Of a DNA stretch of 64,000 bases, positions 26,985-35,912 are shown piece after piece. The stretch spans positions 45,382 to 109,381 of the forward strand of contig NZ_CACZDK010000010.1 of the NCBI RefSeq assembly GCF_902779965.1, read 5' to 3'. The position numbers and the translations under genes were made by a program. Below the pieces are notes generated by a model that saw only the letters and a list, made by a program, of their open reading frames with translations, searched no databases and was not told the DNA's origin. Position 1 is the first letter of the stretch. Each line of letters opens with the position of its first letter. The stretch is from Fibrobacter succinogenes (lineage in GTDB: Bacteria > Fibrobacterota > Fibrobacteria > Fibrobacterales > Fibrobacteraceae).

Positions 26985-27986
26985 ATGTTCTTAGACGAAA
27001 AATCCATTGAAGTACGCTCTGGCAGAGGCGGCGACGGCATCTGCAGTTTCCATCGTGAAAAGTTCGTGCCCCTCGGCGGCCCCGATGGCGGTGACGGCGG
27101 TCGCGGCGGCCATGTCATTTTGCAGGTGAACGAACAGTACACCACACTCCTCGACATGGGCCATACCCGAATTTACAAGGCAAAGAACGGCCAGCCCGGC
27201 GGCGCCAAGCGCTGCTCCGGCGCATCTGCCGATGACTTGATCATCAGTGTTCCTCGCGGAACGATCGTCAAGGACGAACAAGGCCATATCCTCACCGACT
27301 TGACCGAACCGGGCCAGAAGTGGATTGCCGCACGTGGCGGCAAGGGCGGCATGGGCAACCAGCATTTCGCAACGCCGAAGGTGCAGGCCCCGCGCAAATG
27401 CACACCGGGCGAAAAGGGCGAAGTCCGCGAACTCTTCCTCGAACTCAAGCTCATGGCAGACGTTGGCCTTGTCGGATTCCCGAACGCGGGCAAGTCCAGC
27501 CTCGTGAACAAGATTTCTAGCGGCCGTCCAAAGGTTGGCGACTATCCGTTTACCACACTTGAACCGGTGCTCGGCATCGTGCAGGTGAACGGCCACAGCT
27601 TTGTGGTCGCAGACATCCCAGGTCTCTTGGAAGGCGCCAGCGAAGGCAAAGGCCTTGGCCACCAGTTCCTTAAGCACATCGAACGTACTCACACGTTGCT
27701 CTTTGTGATTGACGGTTTTGCCGAAAACGCCTACGAGCAGTTCAAGGTGCTCAAGGAAGAGCTCAAGGCATTCCACCCGAAGCTTGCCGAAAAGAACTTT
27801 GTCGTAGCGCTCAACAAGAGCGACCTCGGCATCGAAAACGCCATCAAGGAATTCAAAAAGCACCGCCAGAAAGTGGTCATCACTTCGGCAGTCACAGGCG
27901 AAGGTTGCGCGGAACTCCAGCAGGCTTTGGACGAAGCTGTGCCACATATGCACAAAAAAAGCATCGGTTGGAGCAAAAAAGGCTAA
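26985..27986 (+). CDS. obgE: GTPase Obg/CgtA
   Basis: 333 residues. Ribosome-associated GTPase in 50S assembly and the stringent response. A glycine-rich Obg fold comes first (SGRGGDGICSFHREKFVP, GGPDGGDGGRGG). The G domain has G1 GFPNAGKSS, G2 with DYPFTTLEP, G3 DIPGLLEGA, G4 NKSD and G5 TSAV. It starts 4 bases after a promoter-like box. It precedes the HU-like gene by 32 bases. Confidence 0.97.
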   Translation: MFLDEKSIEVRSGRGGDGICSFHREKFVPLGGPDGGDGGRGGHVILQVNEQYTTLLDMGHTRIYKAKNGQPGGAKRCSGASADDLIISVPRGTIVKDEQGHILTDLTEPGQKWIAARGGKGGMGNQHFATPKVQAPRKCTPGEKGEVRELFLELKLMADVGLVGFPNAGKSSLVNKISSGRPKVGDYPFTTLEPVLGIVQVNGHSFVVADIPGLLEGASEGKGLGHQFLKHIERTHTLLFVIDGFAENAYEQFKVLKEELKAFHPKLAEKNFVVALNKSDLGIENAIKEFKKHRQKVVITSAVTGEGCAELQQALDEAVPHMHKKSIGWSKKG

Positions 27987-28002
27987 CTGTTCGCAAAAAA
28001 TA

Positions 28003-28012
28003 TTGTAAATTC
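28003..28012 (+). promoter_or_regulatory. Start-proximal box of the HU-like gene
   Basis: TTGTAAATTC is 6 bases before the ATG; no Shine-Dalgarno. Confidence 0.4.
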
Positions 28013-28018
28013 ATTAAT

Positions 28019-28372
28019 ATGAAGGCGACTCAGTCCAACATAACCAAGAAGGAACTCGTTGATGAAATCGCTTCCCAGACTGGATTTACGCAAGTAAAGA
28101 CCAAAGTCATCGTGGAAGAACTCATCAACGCGATTTCTAATTCTGTTATCGAAGGCAGCAACATCGAGCTGCGTGGATTCGGTCGCTTCAAAAATAAACA
28201 GCGCAAGGAACGCCGCACCCGGAACCCTAAGACTGGCGAGTTGGTCAATATCCCCGCCCAGACACGTCCGGTTTTCGAACCCAGCAAGGATTTAATCGAA
28301 AAAATCAATAAGCTTCCTTTCGACTTAGAAGAAGAGGCTTTTGTTCCTAAAGATGGCAAAGAAAGAATCTAG
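28019..28372 (+). CDS. HU/IHF-family DNA-binding protein
   Basis: 117 residues, longer than HU (about 90) because of an acidic C-terminal tail (LPFDLEEEAFVPKDGKE). The HU fold is clear: ITKKELVDEIASQTGF, IELRGFGRFKNKQRKERRTRNPKTGE (the DNA-intercalating arm) and PVFEPSKDL. It bends or packages DNA. The start at 28019 gives the HU N-terminus; upstream codons in frame belong to the end of obgE. The last 20 bases overlap smpB. Confidence 0.92.
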   Translation: MKATQSNITKKELVDEIASQTGFTQVKTKVIVEELINAISNSVIEGSNIELRGFGRFKNKQRKERRTRNPKTGELVNIPAQTRPVFEPSKDLIEKINKLPFDLEEEAFVPKDGKERI

Positions 28373-28823
28373 TACGCCTGTTATCCAGAACAGAAAGGCA
28401 AACCACCTTTACTTTGTGGATGAAACATTTGAAGTAGGAATCATGCTCATCGGGTCGGAAGTCAAATCTATCCGCGATGGCAAATGCACATTGGGCGAAG
28501 CATGGATTGATATCGACGAGAACAAAGATGAACTTTGGCTTGTCGGTGCCCACATTGACGAATATCTTTTCGCAAACCGATTCAACCATTTTCCGGCTCG
28601 CCGCCGCAAGCTCCTCGCCCACAAGCATGAAATTCAAAAAATGCGCAAGGCGAAGGAATTGAAGGGTTGCACGATCATCCCGTTGAAACTGTACTTTAAG
28701 AACCGTATCGCAAAACTCGAAGTAGGAATATGCCGAGGCAAGGATCAACACGACAAGCGACAAGACATCTTAGTCCGCGACGCCAAGATGGAAATGGCTC
28801 GCGCCGCCAAGGCCTATCGCTAA
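28353..28823 (+). CDS. smpB: SsrA-binding protein SmpB
   Basis: 156 residues. Binds tmRNA for trans-translation of stalled ribosomes. Motifs are NRKANHLYFVDETFEVGI, LIGSEVKSIRDGKCTLGEAW, PLKLYFKNRIAKLEVGICRGK and the basic tail KRQDILVRDAK. The start at 28353 (MAKKESS) overlaps the HU-like gene by 20 bases. Its last 94 bases overlap the amidase gene in another frame. No tmRNA gene was recognised nearby. Confidence 0.95.
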   Translation: MAKKESSTPVIQNRKANHLYFVDETFEVGIMLIGSEVKSIRDGKCTLGEAWIDIDENKDELWLVGAHIDEYLFANRFNHFPARRRKLLAHKHEIQKMRKAKELKGCTIIPLKLYFKNRIAKLEVGICRGKDQHDKRQDILVRDAKMEMARAAKAYR

Positions 28824-29980
28824 TTTTTGCTTTGCTACTAGTAGCATGTAGCTTAGCCCTTGCAGCTTCGGCAAGGGTCGATGTGGAGTCGATTGCTCGC
28901 GAAGTCAAAGGATCATTTCGCTGGTATCCGGTGCAAAAAACTTTTTCGATTGTTTCCCCCAGGGATACACTCAAGTTTGCCGTTGGCATTCCGTACATGA
29001 ACCGCAATGGCCGTACGATTGAACTTTCGCAGGCTCCAAAACTTGATAACGGGCATATCTGGATAGCCGAAAACGATGCAAAGAAAATTTCTTTCAGGAC
29101 TGCTTTGATTGATACAAAAGCAGCCAAGCCCATTCCGGAATCAAAGAACTTTGTAGAAAAGCCGGTTGCAAAAACAGAAGCGCCCAAGGTTGCAGAACCA
29201 AAACCGACAGCGCCGGTTGTCGTAAAACCGAAGCCGCCCAAAGCAGAAATTGCAGGCACCCGCGAAGTCCGCACCATCGTGATTGACCCCGGTCATGGAG
29301 GCAAGGACCCAGGCGCATCGGGCAAACGAGCACAAGAAAAAGATATCGTACTTGCAGTTGCAAAACTCTTGCGCAAGAACCTCGCCAATGAAGGCTTCAA
29401 CGTCAAGCTCACCCGCAGCAAGGACGTTTTCATCGAGCTGAGCCAACGCGCCATACTTGCAAACCAATGGGATGGAGACCTGTTCATCAGCTTGCACTGC
29501 AACGCGATTGACGCGACCGAAGAACGCAAGAAGCAGATCCAGGGATTCCAGTTCTACGTATTGCGCGCCCCGGAAAGCGAAGAAGACAAAGCTATAGCCC
29601 GTCGTGAAAACGCGGTCGCTACACTCTATGGCGAAAAGAATGCCAAGGACGAACTTTCACCGCTGGAATGGTTCAAGCTCGAAGCTAGGCTCGAACAGTA
29701 CAAACAAACTAGCTACTTATTTACTGAAAAATTGCTCGACAGTTTTGAAGGCGGAAAAATCAGGAAAATGAACACAGGCGTTGGCGGTGCTGGATTTATG
29801 GTTCTCGTAGGCGCCATGATGCCCGCTGTGCTCATTGAACTTGGCTTTATCAGCAACGAAGAAGATGAAGCCTACATGATGACGAAGGTTGGCCAGCAGG
29901 ACCTTGCCGACCGCATTGCAGAAGCGGTCAGCAATTACAAGGACGCCGTCCACACCTATAGAGAAACGCTGGGAAGATAG
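28730..29980 (+). CDS. N-acetylmuramoyl-L-alanine amidase (AmiC-like)
   Basis: 416 residues. Zinc amidase that cuts the peptide stem from peptidoglycan, usually at division. Catalytic domain about 178-410: zinc ligands His189 (DPGHGG), Glu203, His256 (SLHCNA) and catalytic Glu370 (LIELGFISN). An AMIN-like domain (about 50-125) and a Pro/Lys/Ala linker precede it. Before the membrane segment (30-47) lies SRRQGLS, a possible Tat motif as in E. coli AmiA, and LVAC could be a lipobox. No later ATG or GTG lies before the segment, so the start overlaps smpB by 94 bases. Confidence 0.9.
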   Translation: MPRQGSTRQATRHLSPRRQDGNGSRRQGLSLIFALLLVACSLALAASARVDVESIAREVKGSFRWYPVQKTFSIVSPRDTLKFAVGIPYMNRNGRTIELSQAPKLDNGHIWIAENDAKKISFRTALIDTKAAKPIPESKNFVEKPVAKTEAPKVAEPKPTAPVVVKPKPPKAEIAGTREVRTIVIDPGHGGKDPGASGKRAQEKDIVLAVAKLLRKNLANEGFNVKLTRSKDVFIELSQRAILANQWDGDLFISLHCNAIDATEERKKQIQGFQFYVLRAPESEEDKAIARRENAVATLYGEKNAKDELSPLEWFKLEARLEQYKQTSYLFTEKLLDSFEGGKIRKMNTGVGGAGFMVLVGAMMPAVLIELGFISNEEDEAYMMTKVGQQDLADRIAEAVSNYKDAVHTYRETLGR

Positions 29981-30023
29981 CGCCTTCGGTGCAGTGGTTT
30001 GTGGCTTGTAGTAGTTAGGATAC

Positions 30024-31109
30024 CTATTTGCTAACAGGCTTTAAATTTGCCTCGATAATTTTAAGGCATTCTGCAAGAATCGCATTGTACTTTTCTTTGT
30101 AACGTTCCGTGATTACAGGCGTGTCATCTTCGCAGGTTTTCGTCTTTGCAATGTAGCCATCAAACCAATAATTAGAAAGCAGACTCAACCGAGCATCTTC
30201 ATCCACATCCCCTACAATATAGGGAGCGCGCCCCTTTAGAGTTTTATTATCGTAATCCAAAAGACTATCTAAATAATCTTGTTCCAAAGGATCCCTTTCT
30301 ACATTTTCCATAAGCCATCCAGAAACAACCTCATACAATTTTTTCTGAACATCGGCCAAGATGTCCATAAATAAAGCAAAATCTCCTTGTGGGCAATTTT
30401 TTACAATAACATCTGGAGCAACACCATGAGCCTTATTGTATTCTTCTTGACTCGTATAGAATTTTTTCCCATCTAATTTAACATCGCTATAAGAGCTGTC
30501 ATTAGAACATTTCATGTCCACAAACATACGCATTGGGCAGCCCCCATAAGAGATGCCATAAAGCGGTTCTTCCCGAAACAAGTCCTTAACAGCACCGCAA
30601 GACTGGAGAGCACTTTCCCATCTTGAGATAATTTTTTCAGACAACGTTGTATCCGAACCCAAATACTTTTTATAATCTTCACAAGAAATATCTTTTGTAC
30701 TACTGCAAGCCGTCGTTCCCATATAAGAATTAGCATAGCAAGTCACAGAAGGATCTCTAGCCAAGATATAACTCGCAGCACTAGAGGAACTTCCAGCAAT
30801 TGAAGAACTAGAACTACCCAAAGAAGGCGTTTCACTAGATGAGCTCACCTCAGACACTGTAGACGAGGAACTAGGAGGTATCGGAGCATCGGTGGAACTT
30901 GATTCAATTTCTGCCGCAGAACTCGATTCAGGCGCTACGGCAGAACTCGAAGATTCATCGCCAAAACCTTCCCCATTCGCATCAGCAGATGAATCTGGAT
31001 TTGCAGCCTGAGCTATGGGGAACTGAGGATTTGAATCACTGCTGCAACTCGCCCAAAAAAGCGATGCAACAGTCAAGCAACTCAAGCGCCAAAATTTTCG
31101 AATATTCAT
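30024..31109 (-). CDS. Ser-linker lipoprotein, copy 1
   Basis: 361 residues. The signal peptide ends in a lipobox (FWASCSS). Residues about 40-115 are a low-complexity linker of Ser runs with Glu, Ala and Pro, a hallmark of Fibrobacter surface proteins. The C-terminal 240 residues are unique, with about ten Cys (TCYANSY, TTACSS, SCEDYKKYL, KNCPQGDFALFMDIL), and end in a helical segment. The next gene upstream is a paralogue with a nearly identical first 50 residues. AAGGAGAA precedes the ATG. The function is unknown. Confidence 0.82.
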   Translation of the reverse strand: MNIRKFWRLSCLTVASLFWASCSSDSNPQFPIAQAANPDSSADANGEGFGDESSSSAVAPESSSAAEIESSSTDAPIPPSSSSTVSEVSSSSETPSLGSSSSSIAGSSSSAASYILARDPSVTCYANSYMGTTACSSTKDISCEDYKKYLGSDTTLSEKIISRWESALQSCGAVKDLFREEPLYGISYGGCPMRMFVDMKCSNDSSYSDVKLDGKKFYTSQEEYNKAHGVAPDVIVKNCPQGDFALFMDILADVQKKLYEVVSGWLMENVERDPLEQDYLDSLLDYDNKTLKGRAPYIVGDVDEDARLSLLSNYWFDGYIAKTKTCEDDTPVITERYKEKYNAILAECLKIIEANLKPVSK

Positions 31110-31215
31110 AAGATTCTCCTTTTTTCTTCAACATATAATTTATCAAAATCGATTTTTCAAAAGTCATTCAAAACAGTCAAAAAACGTTGACATTCCGTCA
31201 ATAAAAAACGACAAT

Positions 31216-32274
31216 CTAATCGGCACTAACGCCATTGACTTTATTCTCAATAATTTCGATGCATTCAGCAAGAATGGCGTCGTATTTTTCCTTGTAACGA
31301 TCCGTTATTACGCGCGTACCATCTTCGCAAGTTTTGGTCTTTGCGATATAGCCATTGAACCAAAGATCAGTTTTGCGGCTCATTCCCCAACCATAAGTAT
31401 CATCATAATAATCACTCAACATATAAGGAGCGAGGTTTGCTTTGAATGCTTTCTTTTCATGATCCAAAAGACCTTCTAAATATTCCTTGCCTTTTTCGTT
31501 CAAAGAAGAATTCTCTTCGAGTTGCTTGGAAAATTTTTCATACAAAGCCGTTTGTACTTCAGCAAGGATATCAACAAACAAGGCAAAGTCTCCTTGCGCA
31601 CAAGATTTTACCAAATCTGTAGCGGAGCTTGAACTTTCTGGAGAAGAACTAGAACTTATACCATGAGCCTCGTTATATTCTTGACGACTCGTATAGATTA
31701 AATTATCATCCAAAACACAATTTTCGTAGGTACTGTCATTGGAACATTTATACGATGTTTCCATAATCACCGTTGGATAACTTACGGTAGGCTCAATTCC
31801 ATAAACCGCCGGAGACATTTCGGGAATGGCTTCACACGACTGAAGTTTTTCTTCCCATTCCGTCAAAATTTTTTCCGAAATGTTCATATCAGAACTCAAT
31901 CTCTTTTGGTAATCATCACATGCGGAATAAGAAAATCGTGGATTTGGAACCAAGTTCTGAATTTCTTCACAAGTCACAGAAGAGTCACGAGCCAAGGCAT
32001 AAATTGGGGCACTAGACGAACTTTCAACAGCTGCCGAACTTGTTACAGAAATTTCAGAAGAAGAACTTTGCGCTGCGATTTCAGATGAGCTTGATTCAGG
32101 AGCTACAGCAGGACTTGAAGATTCATCGCCAAAACCTTCCCCATTCGCATCAGCAGATGAATCAGGATTAGCAGATTGCGCTACAGGAAATTGTGGATTG
32201 GATTCCGAGCAACTCGCCCAAAAAAACGATGCGACAGTCAAACAACTCAAGCGCCAAAACTTTCGAATATTCAT
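31216..32274 (-). CDS. Ser-linker lipoprotein, copy 2
   Basis: 352 residues, tandem paralogue of 30024-31109. The signal peptide and first linker block are almost identical (MNIRKFWRLSCLTVAS, NPDSSADANGEGFGDESSS). The Ser-rich linkers then differ, an extra Ser-rich insert (SSSPESSSSA) interrupts the C-terminal domain, and identity returns in SCAQGDFALFVDILAEVQ and the IAKTKTCEDGTRVITDRYKEKY end. The start at 32274 has AAGGAGA upstream. Likely an outer-membrane or surface lipoprotein; function unknown. Confidence 0.82.
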   Translation of the reverse strand: MNIRKFWRLSCLTVASFFWASCSESNPQFPVAQSANPDSSADANGEGFGDESSSPAVAPESSSSEIAAQSSSSEISVTSSAAVESSSSAPIYALARDSSVTCEEIQNLVPNPRFSYSACDDYQKRLSSDMNISEKILTEWEEKLQSCEAIPEMSPAVYGIEPTVSYPTVIMETSYKCSNDSTYENCVLDDNLIYTSRQEYNEAHGISSSSSPESSSSATDLVKSCAQGDFALFVDILAEVQTALYEKFSKQLEENSSLNEKGKEYLEGLLDHEKKAFKANLAPYMLSDYYDDTYGWGMSRKTDLWFNGYIAKTKTCEDGTRVITDRYKEKYDAILAECIEIIENKVNGVSAD

Positions 32275-32371
32275 GAATTTCTCCTTTTCCCTTAATATAC
32301 AAACAAGCTCCCTCAAAACAACGCTTCAAAAAAGCCCGTTTCAAATTTTTCGTTGACGTTAAGTCAATAAC

Positions 32372-32402
32372 AAAAAACCGACTGCTTTTAGCAATCGGCT
32401 TT
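32372..32402 (-). terminator. Hairpin terminator downstream of yebC
   Basis: CCGACTGC/GCAATCGG stem with A-run on the plus strand (T-run on minus). It lies about 120 bases after the yebC stop, beyond a repeat element. Confidence 0.6.
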
Positions 32403-32405
32403 AAA

Positions 32406-32522
32406 AGGTTTTAGGTTACAGGTTATAGGTTTTAGGATTAGTATCACGCACTTTGTGCGTCCTTAACAGGGCGGCTCCGCCGCGATTCTTCACCTAACCA
32501 CTAACCACCAACCACTAATCAC
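32406..32522. repeat. GGTTTTA and ACCACTA heptamer arrays around a palindromic core
   Basis: Left: GGTTTTA, GGTTACA, GGTTATA, GGTTTTA, GGATTAG. Middle: CACGCACTTTGTGCGT, then GGGCGGCTCCGCCGCGATT. Right: ACCTAACCACTAACCACCA heptamers to the yebC stop. Confidence 0.85.
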
Positions 32523-33266
32523 TTACTCCGCGTCCATGTCGGCTTCGTCGATTTCGGCGTTGTGGTAGACTTCCTGAACGTCGTCGTGATCTTCGAACTT
32601 GTCGATGAGCTTGAGGAGCTTCACAGCGTCGTCGTGGCCGAGCTTGACCGGGTCATTCGGAACGTAGCTGAGTTCTGCACTCATCATTTCGATGTTGGCA
32701 GCTTCGAGTGCCTTGGAAACGGCGTCGAAAGCTTCCGGAGAAGTGGAGATTTCATGAACGCCGTCTTCCGTGCTCATGTCTTCTGCACCTGCTTCGAGAA
32801 CGAGGTCCATCACCTGATCTTCCGGATACTTTTCAGCGTCAACGACAATCACGCCCTTATAGGTGAAAGCCCAGGACACGGATCCGGATTCGCCCATGGA
32901 GCCGTTGTTCTTGTTGAAGATGTTACGGATTTCGGCAACCGTACGGACCTTGTTGTCGGTCATGCACTGCACCATGATGGCAATGCCTGCCGGGCCGCGT
33001 CCTTCGTACAACGGTTCCGTCATTTCGGTACCGGAGTTAGCACCCGTACCCTTGGCAATAGCACTTTCGATGTTCTTGGTCGGCAAGCTCTGGCTCTTAG
33101 ACTTGAGGATAGCAGCACGGAGACGCGGGTTAGCGTCGGGGTTGCCGCCGCCGAGCTTAGCAGCAATGGAGATTTCCTTAATGAGTTTGTTCCAAGCCTT
33201 GGCGCGAGCGACGTCAGTTTTGGCTTTCTTACGTTTGGTGGTGGCCCATTTGGAGTGACCGGACAT
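32523..33266 (-). CDS. yebC: YebC/PmpR-family protein
   Basis: 247 residues. MSGHSKWATTKRKKAKTDVARAKAWNK is the family start. GGGNPDANPRLRAAI, YEGRGPAGIAIMV and NKNNGSMGESGSVSWAF follow. Members were described as transcription regulators, and recent work on the family points to relief of ribosome stalling; which applies here is unknown. AGAGG precedes the ATG. It stands alone, with repeat elements on both sides. Confidence 0.95.
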   Translation of the reverse strand: MSGHSKWATTKRKKAKTDVARAKAWNKLIKEISIAAKLGGGNPDANPRLRAAILKSKSQSLPTKNIESAIAKGTGANSGTEMTEPLYEGRGPAGIAIMVQCMTDNKVRTVAEIRNIFNKNNGSMGESGSVSWAFTYKGVIVVDAEKYPEDQVMDLVLEAGAEDMSTEDGVHEISTSPEAFDAVSKALEAANIEMMSAELSYVPNDPVKLGHDDAVKLLKLIDKFEDHDDVQEVYHNAEIDEADMDAE

Positions 33267-33290
33267 AATTTACCTCTAGTTGGTTAAAAA

Positions 33291-33385
33291 AAGTTGGCAG
33301 AACTTAGTTGGCCCTTCGGCAAGCTCAGGGACCTTAAAGGTTGGTGAGCCTGTCGAACCAAAGCTCTAAGTTCTAAATTCTACTT
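33291..33385. repeat. ACTTAG heptamer arrays around a GACAGGCTCACC-type core
   Basis: AACTTAG units on the left and GCTCTAA, GTTCTAA, ATTCTAC on the right. Between them, 33310-33333 (GGCCCTTCGGCAAGCTCAGG) faces 33339-33360 (GGTTGGTGAGCCTGTCGAAC). The latter 21 bases recur exactly inside gyrA at 42733-42753. Confidence 0.85.
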
Positions 33386-34102
33386 ACTGTTCATCTTGCA
33401 AAGGCGTCTCTGCTTTGCGGTGAGCTTTCGGCTATTGCAATCCATCGAGCCATCGTGCTTCTTGGATTTGACCTTCACCTTATCGTTCTGCATACTAGCT
33501 CTACGTTCAGATGCTTCACGAGCCTTGCGTTCCGCTTCGAGAGCCTTTGCCTCTTTACGCTTCTGCTGCATATCGATAAGCTTTGTCTTATCTATAGGAA
33601 CAGCAGACGCTCTGGTAATTTCACGTTCATACCTACCGCTCCAGATTTTGCCCAAAAGCGAGCCCGACTGCAAAGCATCATCCAAAATACTCTGAGCCCA
33701 GCTATCATTCGCCGGCGGCAAAAGCTTGAACGACAAGTTACGAATTCTAGTCGGTTCCTCATCATAATAAAGCATCATGTCGAAGAAGCCCACGTTGTAT
33801 TCTTCGCCATCGGAACCGGCAGCAATCTTGTCCGGAATGTAGGCGAGCACAGCGTAAAGCGCTCTATCGAAAAGAGCCGTAATGAGGACATCGGAATCTC
33901 CACCGGGAGCCTGAACTTCGCCTTCGGCAAGGAAAGACCACGGAGCAACATCGACTCTGAGTCTAAACTTGTGGAAGCCATGTTCAGCCTTCTTGAGCTT
34001 GATCAAAGCACCAGAAAATGCCTGGAACCCCGGCTTGATGGAGCCTTCCTGTGCAAACACAAAAGCGCATGCGAGGAAGATGACCGTTAGAATTTTTTTC
34101 AT
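33380..34102 (-). CDS. Hypothetical secreted protein
   Basis: 240 residues, no family recognised. A signal peptide (ILTVIFLACAFVFAQ) precedes a mixed alpha/beta body (RLRVDVAPWSFLAEGEVQA). The C-terminal half is helical and strongly charged (KRKEAKALEAERKAREASERR), probably a coiled coil, and ends in a basic Cys-containing tail (CNSRKLTAKQRRLCKMNSK). Likely periplasmic. It follows the phosphohexomutase gene by 27 bases on the same strand and could share its transcript. Confidence 0.72.
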   Translation of the reverse strand: MKKILTVIFLACAFVFAQEGSIKPGFQAFSGALIKLKKAEHGFHKFRLRVDVAPWSFLAEGEVQAPGGDSDVLITALFDRALYAVLAYIPDKIAAGSDGEEYNVGFFDMMLYYDEEPTRIRNLSFKLLPPANDSWAQSILDDALQSGSLLGKIWSGRYEREITRASAVPIDKTKLIDMQQKRKEAKALEAERKAREASERRASMQNDKVKVKSKKHDGSMDCNSRKLTAKQRRLCKMNSK

Positions 34103-34129
34103 TCTCTAATCCACTCCAACAACAGATTT

Positions 34130-35743
34130 CTAGTTCTTGAAGAACAAAGCCTTGGCTGCTTCGAACATCGGATCCTTTTCATCCGGGTTGCGGCATTCGG
34201 TATAAATGCGAACCTTCGGTTCCGTTCCGGACGGACGTACGAGCATCCAGGAATCGTCGTCGAAGATGACCTTCACGCCATCGAGAGTGAGGAGCTGCTT
34301 CACGGTCTTTTCATTTGCACCGACCATGACCTTAGCACCCGGCTGAGCGATATCGGCAATGGCGTTGACCTTAGCCTTGAGCGGTTCACCGACGAGAGAC
34401 TTGTCGACTTCGAAACCAGAACGGGTCGGATAGAAGCGGCCATATTCTTCGTAGAGAGCGTCGAGGTATTCGCCGAGGTTCTTGCCAGTCGTTGCAAGAA
34501 TTTCAAGAGCGATGAGGAGACCGAACTGTGCATCCTTTTCGAGCGTGTTGTTGAGGCCGGAGATACCGTCAGATTCTTCGAATGCAACGAGAGCCTTCTG
34601 CTTGGCATTGCGGCTGAGCCACGGACGGAAGTTCTTGAAGCCCACCGGAGTTTCCATGACAGGCACGCCGAGCTTTTCGGCAATGATGTTCACAAAGTTA
34701 GAAGTTGCAACGGACTTAGCCACGCAGCCCTGTTCCTTGCGCCAGGTTGCCATATAGTGGAAAGCGATTGCACCGAACTGGTTCATGTCGATTTCGCGAG
34801 TGCCGTCGTAGAAACGAATACGGTCGCCATCCGGGTCAAAGATTGCACCAAGACGGAACCAGGACTTGCTTTCGTCCAAAACCTTGCGGACCTTTTCGAG
34901 GTTCTTGCTGGACGGTTCCGGAGCGATACCACCGAACAAAGAATCGTCTTCATTCCTAAGCGTGATGAGGCATTCCGGATTGTCGAGGAGAGCTGCCGGA
35001 CGACGGCGAGTAGAACCATGAACGTGGTCGCACACGAGCGTGAGGCGGCCCTTCTTGATGAATTCCTTGATGCGGTCAAACTTGATCGTGCCCTGCTTGA
35101 CGAGGAATTCCTTGTAAATCTTGAGGGAGTCGATAATTTCCCAATCAACCTTGGAGACCGGTTCGAACTTCCAGGTAGCCATCATTTCGTTAGAAAGCTT
35201 GGTGATGACATTCGTGATTTCCGGACCTGCAGGACCGCCGTCTGCCGGATTGAACTTGATGCCGTTGTAATGGCTCGGGTTGTGGCTCGGAGTCATGTTA
35301 ATGGAGCATGCGGCACCGAGCATTTCGATAGCAGCGGAGAATTCCGGAGTCGGCATTTCGCCACCATAATAGACCTTCACGCCAGCCTTTGCGAACTGGT
35401 CAGCGACAGCTTCGCAGAATTCGTGACCGAGCAAGCGGTTGTCATGGCCGACGACCACACCGCGTTTTTGGAGTTCGGCAAAGTCCTTGACACCCAGAGC
35501 AGCGAAAAGTTCCGGAGTTGCTTCCTTGTACAAACGCACAATAGCAGCACCCACCACCTGCAAGTTGCGGAGCGTAAATTCAGAACCGATTTCGCCACGC
35601 CAGCCGGAGGTGCCAAAACTAACCTTAGCAGGCTCCTGAGAGGTCAAAGCGACCTGCTTCACAGTTTCAACCAAGGCCATGTCAGTAGCCGGGTTGAATT
35701 CGGGGGACTGAATCTTTTTCCAAATCTGGGTAATGTTTTCCAT
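34130..35743 (-). CDS. Phosphoglucomutase/phosphomannomutase family protein
   Basis: 537 residues. Interconverts hexose 1- and 6-phosphates. All four loops are visible: phosphoserine loop TPSHNPSHYNG (Ala of the usual TASHNP replaced by Pro), metal loop DPDGDR, sugar loop EESDGI and phosphate loop RPSGTEPK. FGTSGWRGEIG is the usual N-terminal signature. Length and sequence suit the glucose/mannose mutase class; the exact sugar is uncertain. AGGAA lies before the ATG. Confidence 0.92.
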   Translation of the reverse strand: MENITQIWKKIQSPEFNPATDMALVETVKQVALTSQEPAKVSFGTSGWRGEIGSEFTLRNLQVVGAAIVRLYKEATPELFAALGVKDFAELQKRGVVVGHDNRLLGHEFCEAVADQFAKAGVKVYYGGEMPTPEFSAAIEMLGAACSINMTPSHNPSHYNGIKFNPADGGPAGPEITNVITKLSNEMMATWKFEPVSKVDWEIIDSLKIYKEFLVKQGTIKFDRIKEFIKKGRLTLVCDHVHGSTRRRPAALLDNPECLITLRNEDDSLFGGIAPEPSSKNLEKVRKVLDESKSWFRLGAIFDPDGDRIRFYDGTREIDMNQFGAIAFHYMATWRKEQGCVAKSVATSNFVNIIAEKLGVPVMETPVGFKNFRPWLSRNAKQKALVAFEESDGISGLNNTLEKDAQFGLLIALEILATTGKNLGEYLDALYEEYGRFYPTRSGFEVDKSLVGEPLKAKVNAIADIAQPGAKVMVGANEKTVKQLLTLDGVKVIFDDDSWMLVRPSGTEPKVRIYTECRNPDEKDPMFEAAKALFFKN

Positions 35744-35789
35744 AATGGTTCCTGTTTTAAAGTTTTACGCGGAAAATTTAGAAAAATTC

Positions 35790-35823
35790 CAGTAGGAAGT
35801 AGGAAGTAGACTGTAGGAAGAAA
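35790..35823. repeat. GTAGGAA heptamer array
   Basis: GTAGGAA, GTAGGAA, GTAGACT, GTAGGAA upstream of the phosphohexomutase gene. Confidence 0.8.
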
Positions 35824-35852
35824 CGCCTAAAACAAGGGGTTACAATTCTTGT

Positions 35853-35880
35853 AAAAAAAAGACTCACTTTTATGTGAGCC
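35853..35880 (-). terminator. Terminator downstream of the Rpn pseudogene
   Basis: On the minus strand GCTCAC/GTGAGT stem, loop ATAAAA, and a run of eight T. Confidence 0.8.
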
Positions 35881-35912
35881 TTGACTTTTACCTGTTTCTT
35901 AAATTGCAACGA

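Noticed and set aside
26985..27986. Long antisense frame opposite obgE
   Set aside because: Cys/His/Val-rich shadow of a real GTPase gene.
28824..28860. tmRNA gene expected near smpB
   Set aside because: The bases after smpB are coding for the amidase; no tmRNA ends or tag reading frame were seen anywhere close.
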